DNA from: Dokdonia sp. Dokd-P16
GTDB taxonomy: Bacteria; Bacteroidota; Bacteroidia; Flavobacteriales; Flavobacteriaceae
Assembly (NCBI RefSeq): GCF_003095655.1
Contig: NZ_CP029151.1
Location: 62,001 to 126,000, forward strand
Length of the DNA: 64,000 bases
Reading direction: 5' to 3'
The position numbers and the translations under genes were made by a program. Positions 36,712 through 46,070 of this stretch are shown in pieces. The notes below the pieces were generated by a model, which did no database searches, was not told where the DNA came from, and saw only the letters and a list, made by a program, of their open reading frames with translations. Position 1 is the stretch's first letter, and each line of letters begins with the position of its first letter.

Positions 36712-37302
36712 GTGAACCGATTTAAATCTAAAACTATACGAATATTTTCTTTTTTGTTATTTACCTTTTTGATAAGTTCTTGCGGTGTTAAAAGTTCTTG
36801 CGATAATAATGAATACCAGAAAATTGAATTCACAAAATCAAGTATTGTTCAGTTGAACAAATCGGTAAAATTTATACATGATAATCTTGACACGCTTTAT
36901 TCTTTTGGCTGTTCAAGAGATGGTGAATGTGATTCTACTTCTATAAATGACAGAAATTATGTTTATTTAAATTCGCATTTAATTGAAAAGTGTCTAAATA
37001 CCAACGACGTAAAATATTGGTATAAATTAACCGAAATTAAAACGAAGAAAAATACCTATAAAATAGACGAAGTCAACTTTAGTAGAGACAAGGTTATAAA
37101 TTTTTCTAATATTAAAACTGAAACAAAAAGCGATACCACAATTAAACATAGTTTATTATATATACCTAAAGGTATAATACTAAACAAAAGAGGCTATTAT
37201 GTAGAACATTCATATTCTGAAAAGCTAACTGATAATTGGGTTTATATCATTACAAAATGCGTTTATAATGGTGATGATTGCGAATACATAATAGAAAAAT
37301 AA
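36712..37302 (+). CDS. Cassette 6a: unknown lipoprotein
   Basis: A 196-residue protein with a GTG start (36712) and a lipoprotein signal (FTFLISSC). The mature part has several cysteines (SSCDNNEYQK, FGCSRDGECDS, EKCLN, TKCVYNGDDCEY), an unusual number for this window and possibly disulfide-forming. Function unknown. The cassette's own R'' is not found, so it may be degenerate or fused with the following gene's cassette. Confidence 0.65.
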   Translation: MNRFKSKTIRIFSFLLFTFLISSCGVKSSCDNNEYQKIEFTKSSIVQLNKSVKFIHDNLDTLYSFGCSRDGECDSTSINDRNYVYLNSHLIEKCLNTNDVKYWYKLTEIKTKKNTYKIDEVNFSRDKVINFSNIKTETKSDTTIKHSLLYIPKGIILNKRGYYVEHSYSEKLTDNWVYIITKCVYNGDDCEYIIEK

Positions 37303-37387
37303 TTTTTATAATGATGTTGAAATTTTAATAGGGCATAACTTACTCGCGTTATAAAAAGACACATTGCTCAAAATTTAAAATAATTCT

Positions 37388-37888
37388 ATGAGATTAACCC
37401 TTTTAAACATTTTAATCATTGCAGTTCTTTCTTATTTTTTGATTGCCGATGGTCTAATATTAAAAGATAATTATCATGAAAACACTTTTGAACATCTGAT
37501 TGAGAAAAAGGTAATTTCAGATAGTCTAAACTGGAATAGAAAAAAAGCAAAAATTACGGTTGTTAGTGAGAGTTATGGAAGAAAACACTTTTATAACAAA
37601 GTCCTTTTAGGGGTAGAGTACAATTATAAAACTTCAACAAATCGCAAAGCCTATAACCTCATAGAAATACCCTACTTGCTACTCATTGGAACCACAAAAA
37701 AAGTTGGTGACAGTGTTGATATAATCTATAACGACAACATAGAATGGTCAGAAAGAGTTAATGCAATTTATTTACCCTCGAAAAAAGATTTATTAGATAA
37801 AAAAATGATAAGCGGTATTAGACTACTAATCATGCTTATTTTTTTAGTGCTGTTTATACGTGATGAAAGAAAAAAAAAGAAGTCTTAA
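37388..37888 (+). CDS. Cassette 6b: DUF3592-like two-span membrane protein
   Basis: A 166-residue protein with one span at each end (about 5-24 and 143-160) and an extracytoplasmic beta-rich middle (KITVVSESYGRKHFYNKVLLGVEYNYKTSTNRKAYN is the region of interest, residues 55-90; VGDSVDIIYNDN near 119). This layout resembles DUF3592 proteins. The C-terminus is poly-lysine. It shares the strand of 6a with an 85-bp gap. Confidence 0.65.
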   Translation: MRLTLLNILIIAVLSYFLIADGLILKDNYHENTFEHLIEKKVISDSLNWNRKKAKITVVSESYGRKHFYNKVLLGVEYNYKTSTNRKAYNLIEIPYLLLIGTTKKVGDSVDIIYNDNIEWSERVNAIYLPSKKDLLDKKMISGIRLLIMLIFLVLFIRDERKKKKS

Positions 37889-38007
37889 GAAAATACTTCT
37901 GATTTCCGATTAATATTTTAATATGAGAAAATTTTAAACACTACATTATGCATAGTATTCTGGTCAATCATGATCTACGCTTTAATTTTGGCATCAAAAT
38001 ATTTAAA

Positions 38008-38124
38008 GGCTACAAACCACAAATAACTGTATATTTAAAGAATCAATTAATAAACAAATAAATACAGGCTATCCAGCAATCCCGATAGCTATCGGGAGCC
38101 GCACTCGCTTTATGCAGTGGCCTG
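38008..38124 (+). repeat. attC-like site 6, right-end remnant
   Basis: Only the H3 right part survives: ACTGTATATTTAAAG, the perfect palindrome CCCGATAGCTATCGGG (38081-38096), then CGCTTTATGCAGTGGCCTG|TT at 38124. H1 and H2 are absent. Confidence 0.75.
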
Positions 38125-38163
38125 TTGTACGCAATATCCCAAAAAAACATTACGCAGAAATAA

Positions 38164-39063
38164 ATGTTCAGCTTCAGAAAAAATAATTTAGATAAAATCA
38201 AGTCATTCATTCGGAATTCGGAAGAAATCGAAATCGAAAAATCCGACAAAGAAAAACTAATCAAAATGATTAGACCAACTGTCGGAATTCGGACTAAATC
38301 GAGTAATGATAAAAACCTAAAAGTTGGAAAATCAAAAATTGGTGGAAAACCTGATTTACCAAAAGACTTTGAATGGCCTAAATCAGACAATAAATCAATG
38401 TTATTTTGTGCTCAATATAATTTGTCTGAATTAACAAAATTTGACAAAGAAAACATCTTGCCGAAAAAAGGTTTCTTTTACGTCTTTTTAAGCCTTGACC
38501 AAGACTGGAAAGAATTTAATGGTATAAATCAGCCATATAAATTTATATTCAGCGAAACTGAAAATATCATCCGAACTGAATTCCCAAATGACCTTGAAGA
38601 TAATCAGACATTCAAAACAGCGGAAATCGAGTATTTTCAATTTTACACAATACCAGACGACGAGAATTATAAACTATTCGAGTTTGAGAAAAAATATGAT
38701 GATTTTTACTTTTATTTTTATCAACCAACCGATGAATATCTAATAGAAGAGCTTTATGAAGATTCAAATAAAATGCATCAAATTCTGGGATACGACAGGT
38801 CAATCCAATCAAGTGTAGTTTATGAATTCGCTTCAAAAGAATTAGGTCTTTATTTAACCGAAAGTTCAGAACATAAAAAACGTTGGAATGATATATTAGA
38901 GTTGTCAAAAACTTATGAATTACTCTTGCAACTGGATTGTGATGACTCAAATACTGATTTATCGAAATATGGTGGAAGTGGAACTTATTATTTCGGACTA
39001 TCAAAAACTGATTTAGAAAATAAGAACTTTAATGATATTAAAATGTCGTTTCAAATGACATAA
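38164..39063 (+). CDS. Cassette 7: YwqG/DUF1963 family protein
   Basis: A 299-residue protein fitting DUF1963 (YwqG): KIGGKPDLPKDFEWP near 58, LFCAQYNLSEL near 80, and the C-terminal signature LLQLDCDD ... YGGSGTYYFGL...FNDIKMSFQ. This family appears in many polymorphic or immunity-like contexts and its function is not established. The ATG start at 38164 is 40 bp after the recombination point. Confidence 0.85.
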   Translation: MFSFRKNNLDKIKSFIRNSEEIEIEKSDKEKLIKMIRPTVGIRTKSSNDKNLKVGKSKIGGKPDLPKDFEWPKSDNKSMLFCAQYNLSELTKFDKENILPKKGFFYVFLSLDQDWKEFNGINQPYKFIFSETENIIRTEFPNDLEDNQTFKTAEIEYFQFYTIPDDENYKLFEFEKKYDDFYFYFYQPTDEYLIEELYEDSNKMHQILGYDRSIQSSVVYEFASKELGLYLTESSEHKKRWNDILELSKTYELLLQLDCDDSNTDLSKYGGSGTYYFGLSKTDLENKNFNDIKMSFQMT

Positions 39064-39068
39064 AATAC

Positions 39069-39647
39069 TGCGTACAACACCGTGTATAATTAATTGCTTG
39101 GTCACTGCCGACTTACGTACATTCCTGCGGAATATTCTATCTGTGATTTATTTGCTAAATTAGGTGCTTAACCACGCAACTAACCATACACAATCACGTG
39201 GACGGCTGATTGCCAAAGGACATTTTTTTCATCTCAAGATATGCCACATCCAAGGCAGCAGCATACTTGGAAATTCCCGCCATCGTATGGCTCCGCTTCA
39301 AAATCAGAACACCTCAAAAGTTATTGAAATATCGAAGAGTTAGGTATAGATCAAGAAGGAGCAAATCCGCTAGGATTTTAAAGCTCCCACCCTACCAATC
39401 AGCCGTCCACAGGCCACTGCTCAAAAATGTCTAAGGTATACATCAAAAGCATAGAAAGCTCGAAACGTGGTTGCAATCAGCCACAACTACAGCATAAAGC
39501 GAATGAGACATTTTTGAAAGCTCTACGCGCGGCGCACAACTCCAAAATTCATTGTATATTTAGATCAAACAAACAAGACCGCAAACTAAAGCAGACCGGC
39601 AATCCCGATAGCTATCGGGAGCCGCACTCGCTTTATGCAGTGGCCTG
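39069..39647 (+). repeat. attC-like site 7 (type A)
   Basis: TGCGTACAACA 39069-39079 complements 38123-38133 (11/11). H1: GTGTATAATTAATTGC 39082-39097 with GCAACTAACCATACAC 39176-39191. H2 arms 39198-39212 and 39396-39410 (15/15). The palindrome CCCGATAGCTATCGGG is present at 39604-39619. Boundary at 39647. Confidence 0.87.
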
Positions 39648-39672
39648 TTGTAAAGCATTTAAAAAAAATAAA

Positions 39673-40263
39673 TTGATAAACTATATTTTTGATTTTTGTA
39701 ATGTTTTAAGAATAGATCTATTCTATACTTTTGGATTTTATTCAATAATCTACTTTATAACGACTAGATTTTCTAAAGATATAACTCTGCTAAATAAATT
39801 CGATAAATATGCTGTGAATGCAATAATTTCTGGTGGAATAATATGGTTTAGTTTATGGTTAATTGGTACTTTTCTTTGGTATTTTGAACTAAATGATGAA
39901 CTAGATAAAATTGATTATATAGATAGAATTTTTTATTCGGATTACAGCTTTTACTATTGGGGACAAAATATTTTTTGGCTGATATTGACTCAACTCTTTC
40001 GTTTAAAAAAGATTTCAAAAAAATTGATTTTAAGAATATTAACAAGCCTTATGTTCGTTCTAACATTTGAAAGGATAATTATTCTGATTACAACAATTCA
40101 TAGAGATTACTTACCAAGTTCTTGGTCTATGGATAATGAGTTTGGTTTTGTAACAAACAATTTGGCTCTAAATTTGACAATAAAATTATTGACCTTTATA
40201 ACTTTAGTACTGATAATAAGTTATGGTTCTAAAAAAATAAAAACGCTTTACAACACTATATAA
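39673..40263 (+). CDS. Cassette 8: multi-span membrane protein
   Basis: About 196 residues with four hydrophobic segments (FYSIIYFITTRF, AIISGGIIWFSLWLIGTFLWYF, FWLILTQLF, LTIKLLTFITLVLIISY). No ATG lies between the recombination point and the first hydrophobic part; TTG 39673 is the likely start. A longer open frame from 39427 is repeat sequence. The final codons (KTLYNTI) cross the R'' core. Function unknown. Confidence 0.65.
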   Translation: MINYIFDFCNVLRIDLFYTFGFYSIIYFITTRFSKDITLLNKFDKYAVNAIISGGIIWFSLWLIGTFLWYFELNDELDKIDYIDRIFYSDYSFYYWGQNIFWLILTQLFRLKKISKKLILRILTSLMFVLTFERIIILITTIHRDYLPSSWSMDNEFGFVTNNLALNLTIKLLTFITLVLIISYGSKKIKTLYNTI

Positions 40264-40967
40264 AAAACATAGGGCAGGTTAAATTTTTTCAAAAGGTTGT
40301 TGTTTTTTTGCTAGGTCGCCAAATATAAAATTTGACATTTACGTTTGAAAAGATAAATCCAAAATATTTATATTTGGCTTAGTGTCAAATCGAAATGCAG
40401 TAACGATCATCTGCCCTAAGATTTCTTATACGAACCGTGGACGGCTGATTGCCAAAGGACATGTTTTTCATCTCAAGATAAGCCACATCCAAGGTAGTTG
40501 CATACTTAAAAATTCCCGCCATCGTATGGCTCCACTTCAAAATCAGAACACCTCACAAGTCGTTGAAATATCGAAGAGTTAGGTATAGATCAAGTTAGAG
40601 CAAATCCGCTAGGATTTTAAAGCTCTTAGTGTCTTCTTATTGATTATGGGTTATGGGGTGACTAAGCGGTTCTTTGATGCCTTCCTCTCGCTATGCTCGT
40701 CGGAGGCAGGGCTCAAAAATGTCTAAGGTACACATCATAATTATAGAAAGCTCAAACGCTGTTGCAACCAGCCACAACTACAGCATAAAGCGAATGTTGT
40801 GCCTTCCTCTCGCTACGCTCGTCGGAGGCAAGTTTGAAAGCTCTACGCGCGGCGCACAACTCCAAAATTCATTGTATATTTAGTCCAAACAAACCAGACC
40901 ATAAATTAAAGCAAATCAGCAATCCCGATAGCTATCGGGAGCCGCACTCGCTTTATGTAGTGGCCTG
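40245..40967 (+). repeat. attC-like site 8 (type B, expanded)
   Basis: GCTTTACAACA 40245-40255 complements 39646-39656 (11/11). The H1 arms here use TAGGGCAG/CTGCCCTA instead of the TAGCGC/GCGCTA of site 3. It carries two GCCTTCCTCTCGCT-type hairpins and CCCGATAGCTATCGGG at 40924-40939. Boundary at 40967. Confidence 0.84.
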
Positions 40968-40983
40968 TTACCACACATTTGAA

Positions 40984-41571
40984 ATGAAAATTGTTAGTGC
41001 AAATTTAAACTTCATTCTTCTCGACATAGTTGACGAGAAAAACTCAAGCGGATTAAAGTTAAAACTAACTCATACAAATCATTTTCCGAGAAAGTTGGAG
41101 CCAAACCAATTCAAGAATTATGAATTACAATTGAACGGAATAGAAAAAAAAGAAAAGCTAAAAACGGAACTCGAAAAATTTATTGATGACTATTTAGATA
41201 TTGAACAAACCGAAACTAAAACGCTGGATTTTTGGAGTGACGGACATCAAATTGGGGAATTTAAAATAGACAGTTTTCTTGAAATTGTAACGGAATTAGA
41301 AAAAGAAGATTGGATTGAAAATTATCAAAATCTGCTGAATTTCTATTATCAACAATCTGACCTTACTAATAAAGAAAGTCGTTTACAAACTAAATTTCTT
41401 GACCGATTAAAAAAACTAAAAGAGGAGGAATTGAAAAAATACGAGCGAAAGTCGGAATTTTTCAAAGATAATAAGGACAAAATTAATGAGCTGAATGAAA
41501 GAAGGAATTTAGCAAATCGAATTGAACAACTACGACAGCAGTTTATATCTGAATTGAAGAATATCGGATAA
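40984..41571 (+). CDS. Cassette 9: unknown protein with coiled-coil tail
   Basis: A 195-residue soluble protein starting at ATG 40984 (MKIVSANLNFILLDIVDEKN). The N-terminal half is mixed alpha/beta. The last 65 residues (LDRLKKLKEEELKKYERKSEFFKD and on) form a highly charged coiled coil. The function is unknown. The frame extending upstream to 40834 is attC sequence and is not coding. Confidence 0.72.
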   Translation: MKIVSANLNFILLDIVDEKNSSGLKLKLTHTNHFPRKLEPNQFKNYELQLNGIEKKEKLKTELEKFIDDYLDIEQTETKTLDFWSDGHQIGEFKIDSFLEIVTELEKEDWIENYQNLLNFYYQQSDLTNKESRLQTKFLDRLKKLKEEELKKYERKSEFFKDNKDKINELNERRNLANRIEQLRQQFISELKNIG

Positions 41572-41578
41572 AAAACGA

Positions 41579-42238
41579 GTGGTAACAACGTATATAAAAA
41601 ATAGCACGAGTCGTTGCTAACAGAAAGGTTCGGGCATTTTTTGGAAGTCGCCAAATTTTTAAATTTGACAAATTCCAAAAAATAAAATAATTAGTAAAAT
41701 TTAAAAATTCGGCTTGTGTTTCATCCGAAAGGTTAACGCTTATTTTCAGCGCTACTTTTCATATACACAACCGTGGACGGCTGATTGCCAAAGGACATTT
41801 TTTTCATCTCAAGATATGCCACATCCAAGGCAGCAGCATACTTGGAAATTCCCGCCATCGTATGGCTCCGCTTCAAAATCAGAACACCTCAAAAGTTATT
41901 GAAATATCGAAGAGTTAGGTATAGATCAAGTTAGAGCAAATCCGCAAGGATTTTAAAGCTCTTGGTGTCTTTCTATTGATAAACGGTGATTGGGTGACTA
42001 AGCAATTCTTTGATGCCTTCCTCTCGCTATGCTCGTCGGAGGCAAGAACTACAGCATAAAGCGAATGTTGTGCCTTCCTCTCGCTACGCTCGTCGGAGGC
42101 AGGTTTGAAAGCTCTACGCGCGGCGCACAACTCCAAAATTCATTGTATATTTAGATTAAACAAACCAGACCGCAAATTAAAGCAAACCAGCAATCCCGAT
42201 AGCTATCGGGAGCCGCACTCGCTTTATGCAGTGGCCTG
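41579..42238 (+). repeat. attC-like site 9 (type B, expanded)
   Basis: GTGGTAACA 41579-41587 complements TGTTACCAC 40966-40974 (9/9). H1 pairs GTATATAAAAAATAGC with GCTACTTTTCATATAC. The palindrome CCCGATAGCTATCGGG is at 42195-42210. The H2 right arm is replaced by hairpin blocks. Boundary at 42238. Confidence 0.84.
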
Positions 42239-42249
42239 TTAGGCAACAT

Positions 42250-43056
42250 ATGAAAAAAAACATTCTGCTCATATTTACAATTCTGATTTTTACGGCAAAA
42301 TTGTTTGCCCAAGATTGTGGATATGAGGAATATTATTCTTTAGTTGACATTGCTTCCAAAAATTACAATGACAAAAATTACAAAGACGCTGAAAAGAATT
42401 TAAAACTTGCTTTTACGAAAACAGACCATCCTTTAGGTGCTGATTTACATTTAGCCTTTTCGGTTGCAAAAAAACGAAATGATGAAAAATGGGCTGAGCA
42501 AATTGCTATCCGATTGGCAAAAGGTGGAATTCCTTTGAGATACTTTAGATATTACAAAAAGTCAAGTTGGTATGAGCAATTCAGCGCTGATTTTCAAACC
42601 TATTCTGATTATTACATTGCGAATTATAAACCAGAATTAAGAGATGATTTACTTGACTTAATAAGCCGAGATAAAGAATTCAATAGTAATTATCACGACT
42701 GGCGAACTCGAAAAATAGAATTATCTTTAGATAAACTGATAAATGGAGCGTCTAAAATTATATCAGATTTTAAACAGATGACTGATAAATACGGTTTTCC
42801 AAATGAGCGTCTGACTGGCTACAACTATGTTCGACGAAAAAATAGTGTGGAATATTATAATACCGATGTTTTAATAATTCATATTTATCAACGTGGCGTA
42901 TTGATTTTTAAAGATGAAATTCACGACATAGTTTGTGAAGGTGGTTTACATCCAAATTATGAAGAAACGCTAAAAAAAATACGTGGTTTCGGAAATAGTA
43001 CAGGTGTAGAACAAGAAATGAAAGTAAGATATAAAATGTATAGGCAGACGGAATAA
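42250..43056 (+). CDS. Cassette 10: exported unknown protein
   Basis: A 268-residue protein with a clear signal peptide (MKKNILLIFTILIFTAKLFA/Q; ATG 42250, 12 bp after the recombination point). The first 100 residues are TPR-like (YKDAEKNLKLAFTKTDHPLGADLHLAFSVA is the region, residues 44-75). The C-terminal half has a YGFPNERLTGYN segment followed by VLIIHIYQRGVLIFKDEI, a pattern I have seen in Bacteroidetes hypothetical proteins with TPR repeats. Function unknown. Confidence 0.75.
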   Translation: MKKNILLIFTILIFTAKLFAQDCGYEEYYSLVDIASKNYNDKNYKDAEKNLKLAFTKTDHPLGADLHLAFSVAKKRNDEKWAEQIAIRLAKGGIPLRYFRYYKKSSWYEQFSADFQTYSDYYIANYKPELRDDLLDLISRDKEFNSNYHDWRTRKIELSLDKLINGASKIISDFKQMTDKYGFPNERLTGYNYVRRKNSVEYYNTDVLIIHIYQRGVLIFKDEIHDIVCEGGLHPNYEETLKKIRGFGNSTGVEQEMKVRYKMYRQTE

Positions 43057-43060
43057 ATAC

Positions 43061-43758
43061 GTTGCCTAACAAAGTATAAAAACAATAGGGCAATTGGTGG
43101 CTTAACCAAAAGGTTTGGGTATATTTCGAGGTCGCCAAATATTTAAATTTGGCTTATTGAGAAAAGAAAAATAATAATCAAAATTTAAAAACTCGGCTTG
43201 TGGCTCAACCGAATGGATAGTGTGCAAATCCGCCCTACTGTTCTTATACAAATCCGTGGACGGCTGATTGCCAAAGGACATGTTTTTCATCTCAAGATAA
43301 GCCACATCCAAGGCAGTAGCATACTTGCAAATTCCCGCCGTCGTATGGCTCCGCTTCAAAATCAGAACACCTCAAAAGTCGTTGAAATATCGAAGAGTTA
43401 GGTATAGATTGAGTTAGAGTAAATCCGCTAGGATTTTAAAGCTCTTGGTGTCTTCTTATTGATTATTCGTTATGGGATGACTAAGCGGTTCTTTGATGCC
43501 TTCCTCTCGCTATGCTCGTCGGAGGCAGGACTCAAAAATGCCTAGGGTATACATCTAAATTATAGAAAGCTCTAAACGTTGTTGCAACCAGCCACAACTA
43601 CAGCATAAAGCGAATGAGACATTTTTGAAAGCTCTACGCGCGGCGCACAACTCCAAAATTCATTGTATATTTAGTCCAAACAAACCTGACCATAAATTAA
43701 GGCAAATCAGCAATCCCGATAGCTATTGGGAACCGCACACGTTTTATGTAGTGGTCTG
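43061..43758 (+). repeat. attC-like site 10 (type B, expanded)
   Basis: GTTGCCTAACA 43061-43071 complements 42237-42247 (11/11). H1: GTATAAAAACAATAGGGC 43074-43091 with GCCCTACTGTTCTTATAC 43232-43249; the only non-pairs are A.C on top. Palindrome degraded (CTATTGGG) at 43715-43730. Boundary at 43758 (GGTCTG|TT variant). Confidence 0.84.
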
Positions 43759-43878
43759 TTAAGCACAATTCTAATTGAGTTTTATGTATACTAAACTTTC
43801 TAATAACCTAAATTGGAACTTTATTAAAATGAAAATTTATTTAATATCAATTATTTTCTTAACACTGTTTAGTACTTT

Positions 43879-44448
43879 ATGAGGTATGCAAAATATATAG
43901 AGCCCATTTTGAGTATTTTGATATTTGTTGTGTTTTTTATTCACCTAAATAAAGTTGAAACACCAAGTATTGAATCAATTATTATAATACTTAGTGCAGA
44001 TTTATTAAACAGAGTAACCATAAAATATTATTCATTAAGATTAATATCTAAAAGGAAATTAGTACTTATAAAAACTAAAAAATCATTTCTGATGAAATTG
44101 TTTGATGTTTTTTCTTTAATAACCGTTGCGGTACTCTTAGGTTTTACTTTCATTGTAATGAAACCATCAATAGTAAATAGTATAGGTATAATAATTCCTG
44201 CCTATATTGTACTTTCTCATTTTATTTTCTCAAATAAAAGAGGTGACTTTTATATTGACTCTTTTGGTCTTATACCTACCGAATTATTAAAGAAAAACTA
44301 CTCATGGAATGAAATAGAAAATTTTAGAATTGATAAAGATTCCATTCAGTTTAAAATAGACGAAACGGACTATGAAGTTGAAATAAAAAAAACAATAAAA
44401 TATCAACTTGAAAATCTTAAAACTGTACCTAACAACGGCTATGAGTAA
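43879..44448 (+). CDS. Cassette 11: membrane protein with PH-like tail
   Basis: A 189-residue protein with four hydrophobic segments (residues 8-25, 30-45, 70-90, 95-115) and a soluble tail (DSFGLIPTELLKKNYSWNEIENFRIDKDSIQFKI) that looks like a bacterial PH-like domain. A 32-codon ORF (43784-43882) overlaps its ATG and may be a leader. The end of the CDS lies in attC11. Function unknown. Confidence 0.7.
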   Translation: MRYAKYIEPILSILIFVVFFIHLNKVETPSIESIIIILSADLLNRVTIKYYSLRLISKRKLVLIKTKKSFLMKLFDVFSLITVAVLLGFTFIVMKPSIVNSIGIIIPAYIVLSHFIFSNKRGDFYIDSFGLIPTELLKKNYSWNEIENFRIDKDSIQFKIDETDYEVEIKKTIKYQLENLKTVPNNGYE

Positions 44449-45157
44449 TGCGGGAGTAAACGCTAAATTCAAACATAGCGCTTCTTTTTCCGCGCGCAAT
44501 TAGTATCTTTATTAAAGGAAATAACAAACATAAAAATGGCTCGCTACTTTAGTGCTGAATTTAAACTTTTAGACTTATTTGCCCCGCACTATACATAACC
44601 TGAAACGTGGACGGCTGATTACCAAAGGACATGATGTTTATCACAAGATAAGCCACATCCAAGTCAGTTGCATACTTGTAAATTCCCGCCGTCGCATGGC
44701 TCCACTTCAAAATTAGAACATCTCAAAAGTCGTTGAAATATCGAAGATTTAGGTATAGATCTAGTTAGAGCAAATCCGCTAGGATTTTAAAGCTCTTAGT
44801 GTCTTTTTATTGAATATCGGTTATGGCATGACTAAGCGGTTCTTTGATGCCTTCCTCTCGCTATGCTCGTCGGAGGCAGGACTCAAAAATGCCTAGGGTA
44901 TATATCTCAATTATAGAAAGCGCGAAACGTTGTTGCGCCTGTGCATTCCTCTCGCTCGTCCCTCACTCGTCGGATGCAAGAACTACAGCATAAAGCGAAT
45001 GTTGTGCCTTCCTCTCGCTGCGCTCGTCGGAGGCAAGTTTGAAAGCTCTACGCGCGGCGCACAACTCCAAAATTCATTGTATATTTAGATCAAACAAACC
45101 AGACCATAAATTAAAGCAATTCAGCAAAATGCCGCACTCGCTTTATGTAGTGGCCTG
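44424..45157 (+). repeat. attC-like site 11 (hybrid of type C and H2/H3 block)
   Basis: TGTACCTAACA 44424-44434 complements TGTTAAGCACA 43757-43767 at 9/11; both mismatches become G.T on the bottom strand. The left part is of type C (AACAACGGCTATGAGTAATG ... CCCCGCACTAT). It joins the H2 left arm and an expanded right part with three short hairpin blocks. Boundary at 45157. Confidence 0.78.
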
Positions 45158-45189
45158 TTGTGTGTAATGCGATAAAAATCCGAACTAAT

Positions 45190-45227
45190 AAGAAAAAAAA
45201 AGACGAAAACTATTTAGTTTTCGTCTT
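45190..45227 (-). terminator. Terminator of the reverse-oriented cassette 12 genes
   Basis: AAGACGAAAACTA / TAGTTTTCGTCTT stem (45200-45227) overlapping the stop codon, with an A run at 45191-45200 that is a T run on the minus strand. Confidence 0.85.
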
Positions 45228-45705
45228 CAGGTTTGATAAATTCTGACTGATATTTTTCTAAAAATTTCTTCTGTCTTGCAATCATTTGTTGCCTTAATTT
45301 GTCAATGTCCATAAAGTCATTACCAAAATTACTTCCAAAAAAATCATCATTAAAGAAATGTTTGCTGAAAAGTGAATCTTGAGAAAAAACATCATCAAAT
45401 CCTTGATTTTTAAATCCTGAATAGTTTGAGAAAAATCGTGATTTAAAAGATTGCATCAAACTATCTTTATCAGACAATGAGAGATTATTGAACTTATCGT
45501 TGGAAGACCAAGAATAAATACTGTCATATCTAATTAAGTTTCCGTTTTCATCAAATTCTTTATCAACTTTCCAAGTGCCTTTAGGCTCTTCAACTATATC
45601 AGTTTTATTATCTTCGTTTTCAACTTTTTTAGTTTCATTTTCTTGTCCTTTACAACTAATACTTAACAAGCTAACCATAAATATTAAAATATACTTTTTC
45701 ATCAC
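45214..45705 (-). CDS. Cassette 12c: acidic lipoprotein
   Basis: A 163-residue lipoprotein (lipobox LLSISC, Cys 18) with a charged N-terminal spacer and Ser/Phe/Asp-rich body (FGSNFGNDFMDIDKLRQQM). No known domain. It starts 7 bp after the DUF2158-like gene on the same strand and ends in a terminator, forming the last gene of a reverse-oriented unit. Confidence 0.75.
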   Translation of the reverse strand: MMKKYILIFMVSLLSISCKGQENETKKVENEDNKTDIVEEPKGTWKVDKEFDENGNLIRYDSIYSWSSNDKFNNLSLSDKDSLMQSFKSRFFSNYSGFKNQGFDDVFSQDSLFSKHFFNDDFFGSNFGNDFMDIDKLRQQMIARQKKFLEKYQSEFIKPEDEN

Positions 45706-45712
45706 TTTATAT

Positions 45713-45973
45713 TTAAGTTAAACTTAATTTTGGGTTTGTTGTAACTCTTTTTAACAAACCACCAGTTTCTATCAATTTAATCAATTTGTTTTGGTGGAAT
45801 ACTTTTGATTTTCTTTCACCATTTTTATACCAAACACATTCCAAATAAGTGTCATTATTAACTAAACCAAATATTGAATCTTTTTTTGGAACATATTGGA
45901 TAACTTGCATTTTTGGGGAGGTAAGTTTTCCTTTAACTGTTACCCATTCCCCAGAATTGAACTTTCTTGGCAT
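45713..45973 (-). CDS. Cassette 12b: YodC/DUF2158-like small protein
   Basis: An 86-residue protein. FNSGEWVTVKGKLTSPKMQV followed by ECVWYKNGERKSKVFHQNKL matches the DUF2158 (YodC-like) layout: G-x-V-x-L...P-x-M-x-V...C-x-W...F...L. These are short SH3-like beta-barrels of unknown role. It lies in the reverse-oriented stress unit between the lipoprotein and the small heat-shock gene. Confidence 0.7.
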   Translation of the reverse strand: MPRKFNSGEWVTVKGKLTSPKMQVIQYVPKKDSIFGLVNNDTYLECVWYKNGERKSKVFHQNKLIKLIETGGLLKRVTTNPKLSLT

Positions 45974-46005
45974 AACATTATAATTTTAAAGAATTAAACT
46001 TATTC

Positions 46006-46042
46006 TTAAGAGGATGCTGAAAAAAATCAGCATCCTTCTTAA
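46006..46042 (-). terminator. Terminator after the small heat-shock gene
   Basis: TTAAGaGGATGCTGA / TCAGCATCCTTCTTAA stem with A6 loop (one bulge), between genes 12a and 12b. Read-through may still feed 12b. Confidence 0.75.
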
Positions 46043-46070
46043 TATTTTACTCTAAAATTTAGTGAAACAA

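Noticed and set aside
43784-43882. 32-codon ORF before the cassette 11 gene
   Set aside because: ATGA overlap suggests a leader, but the hydrophobic run is short and no other support exists; not listed as a gene.
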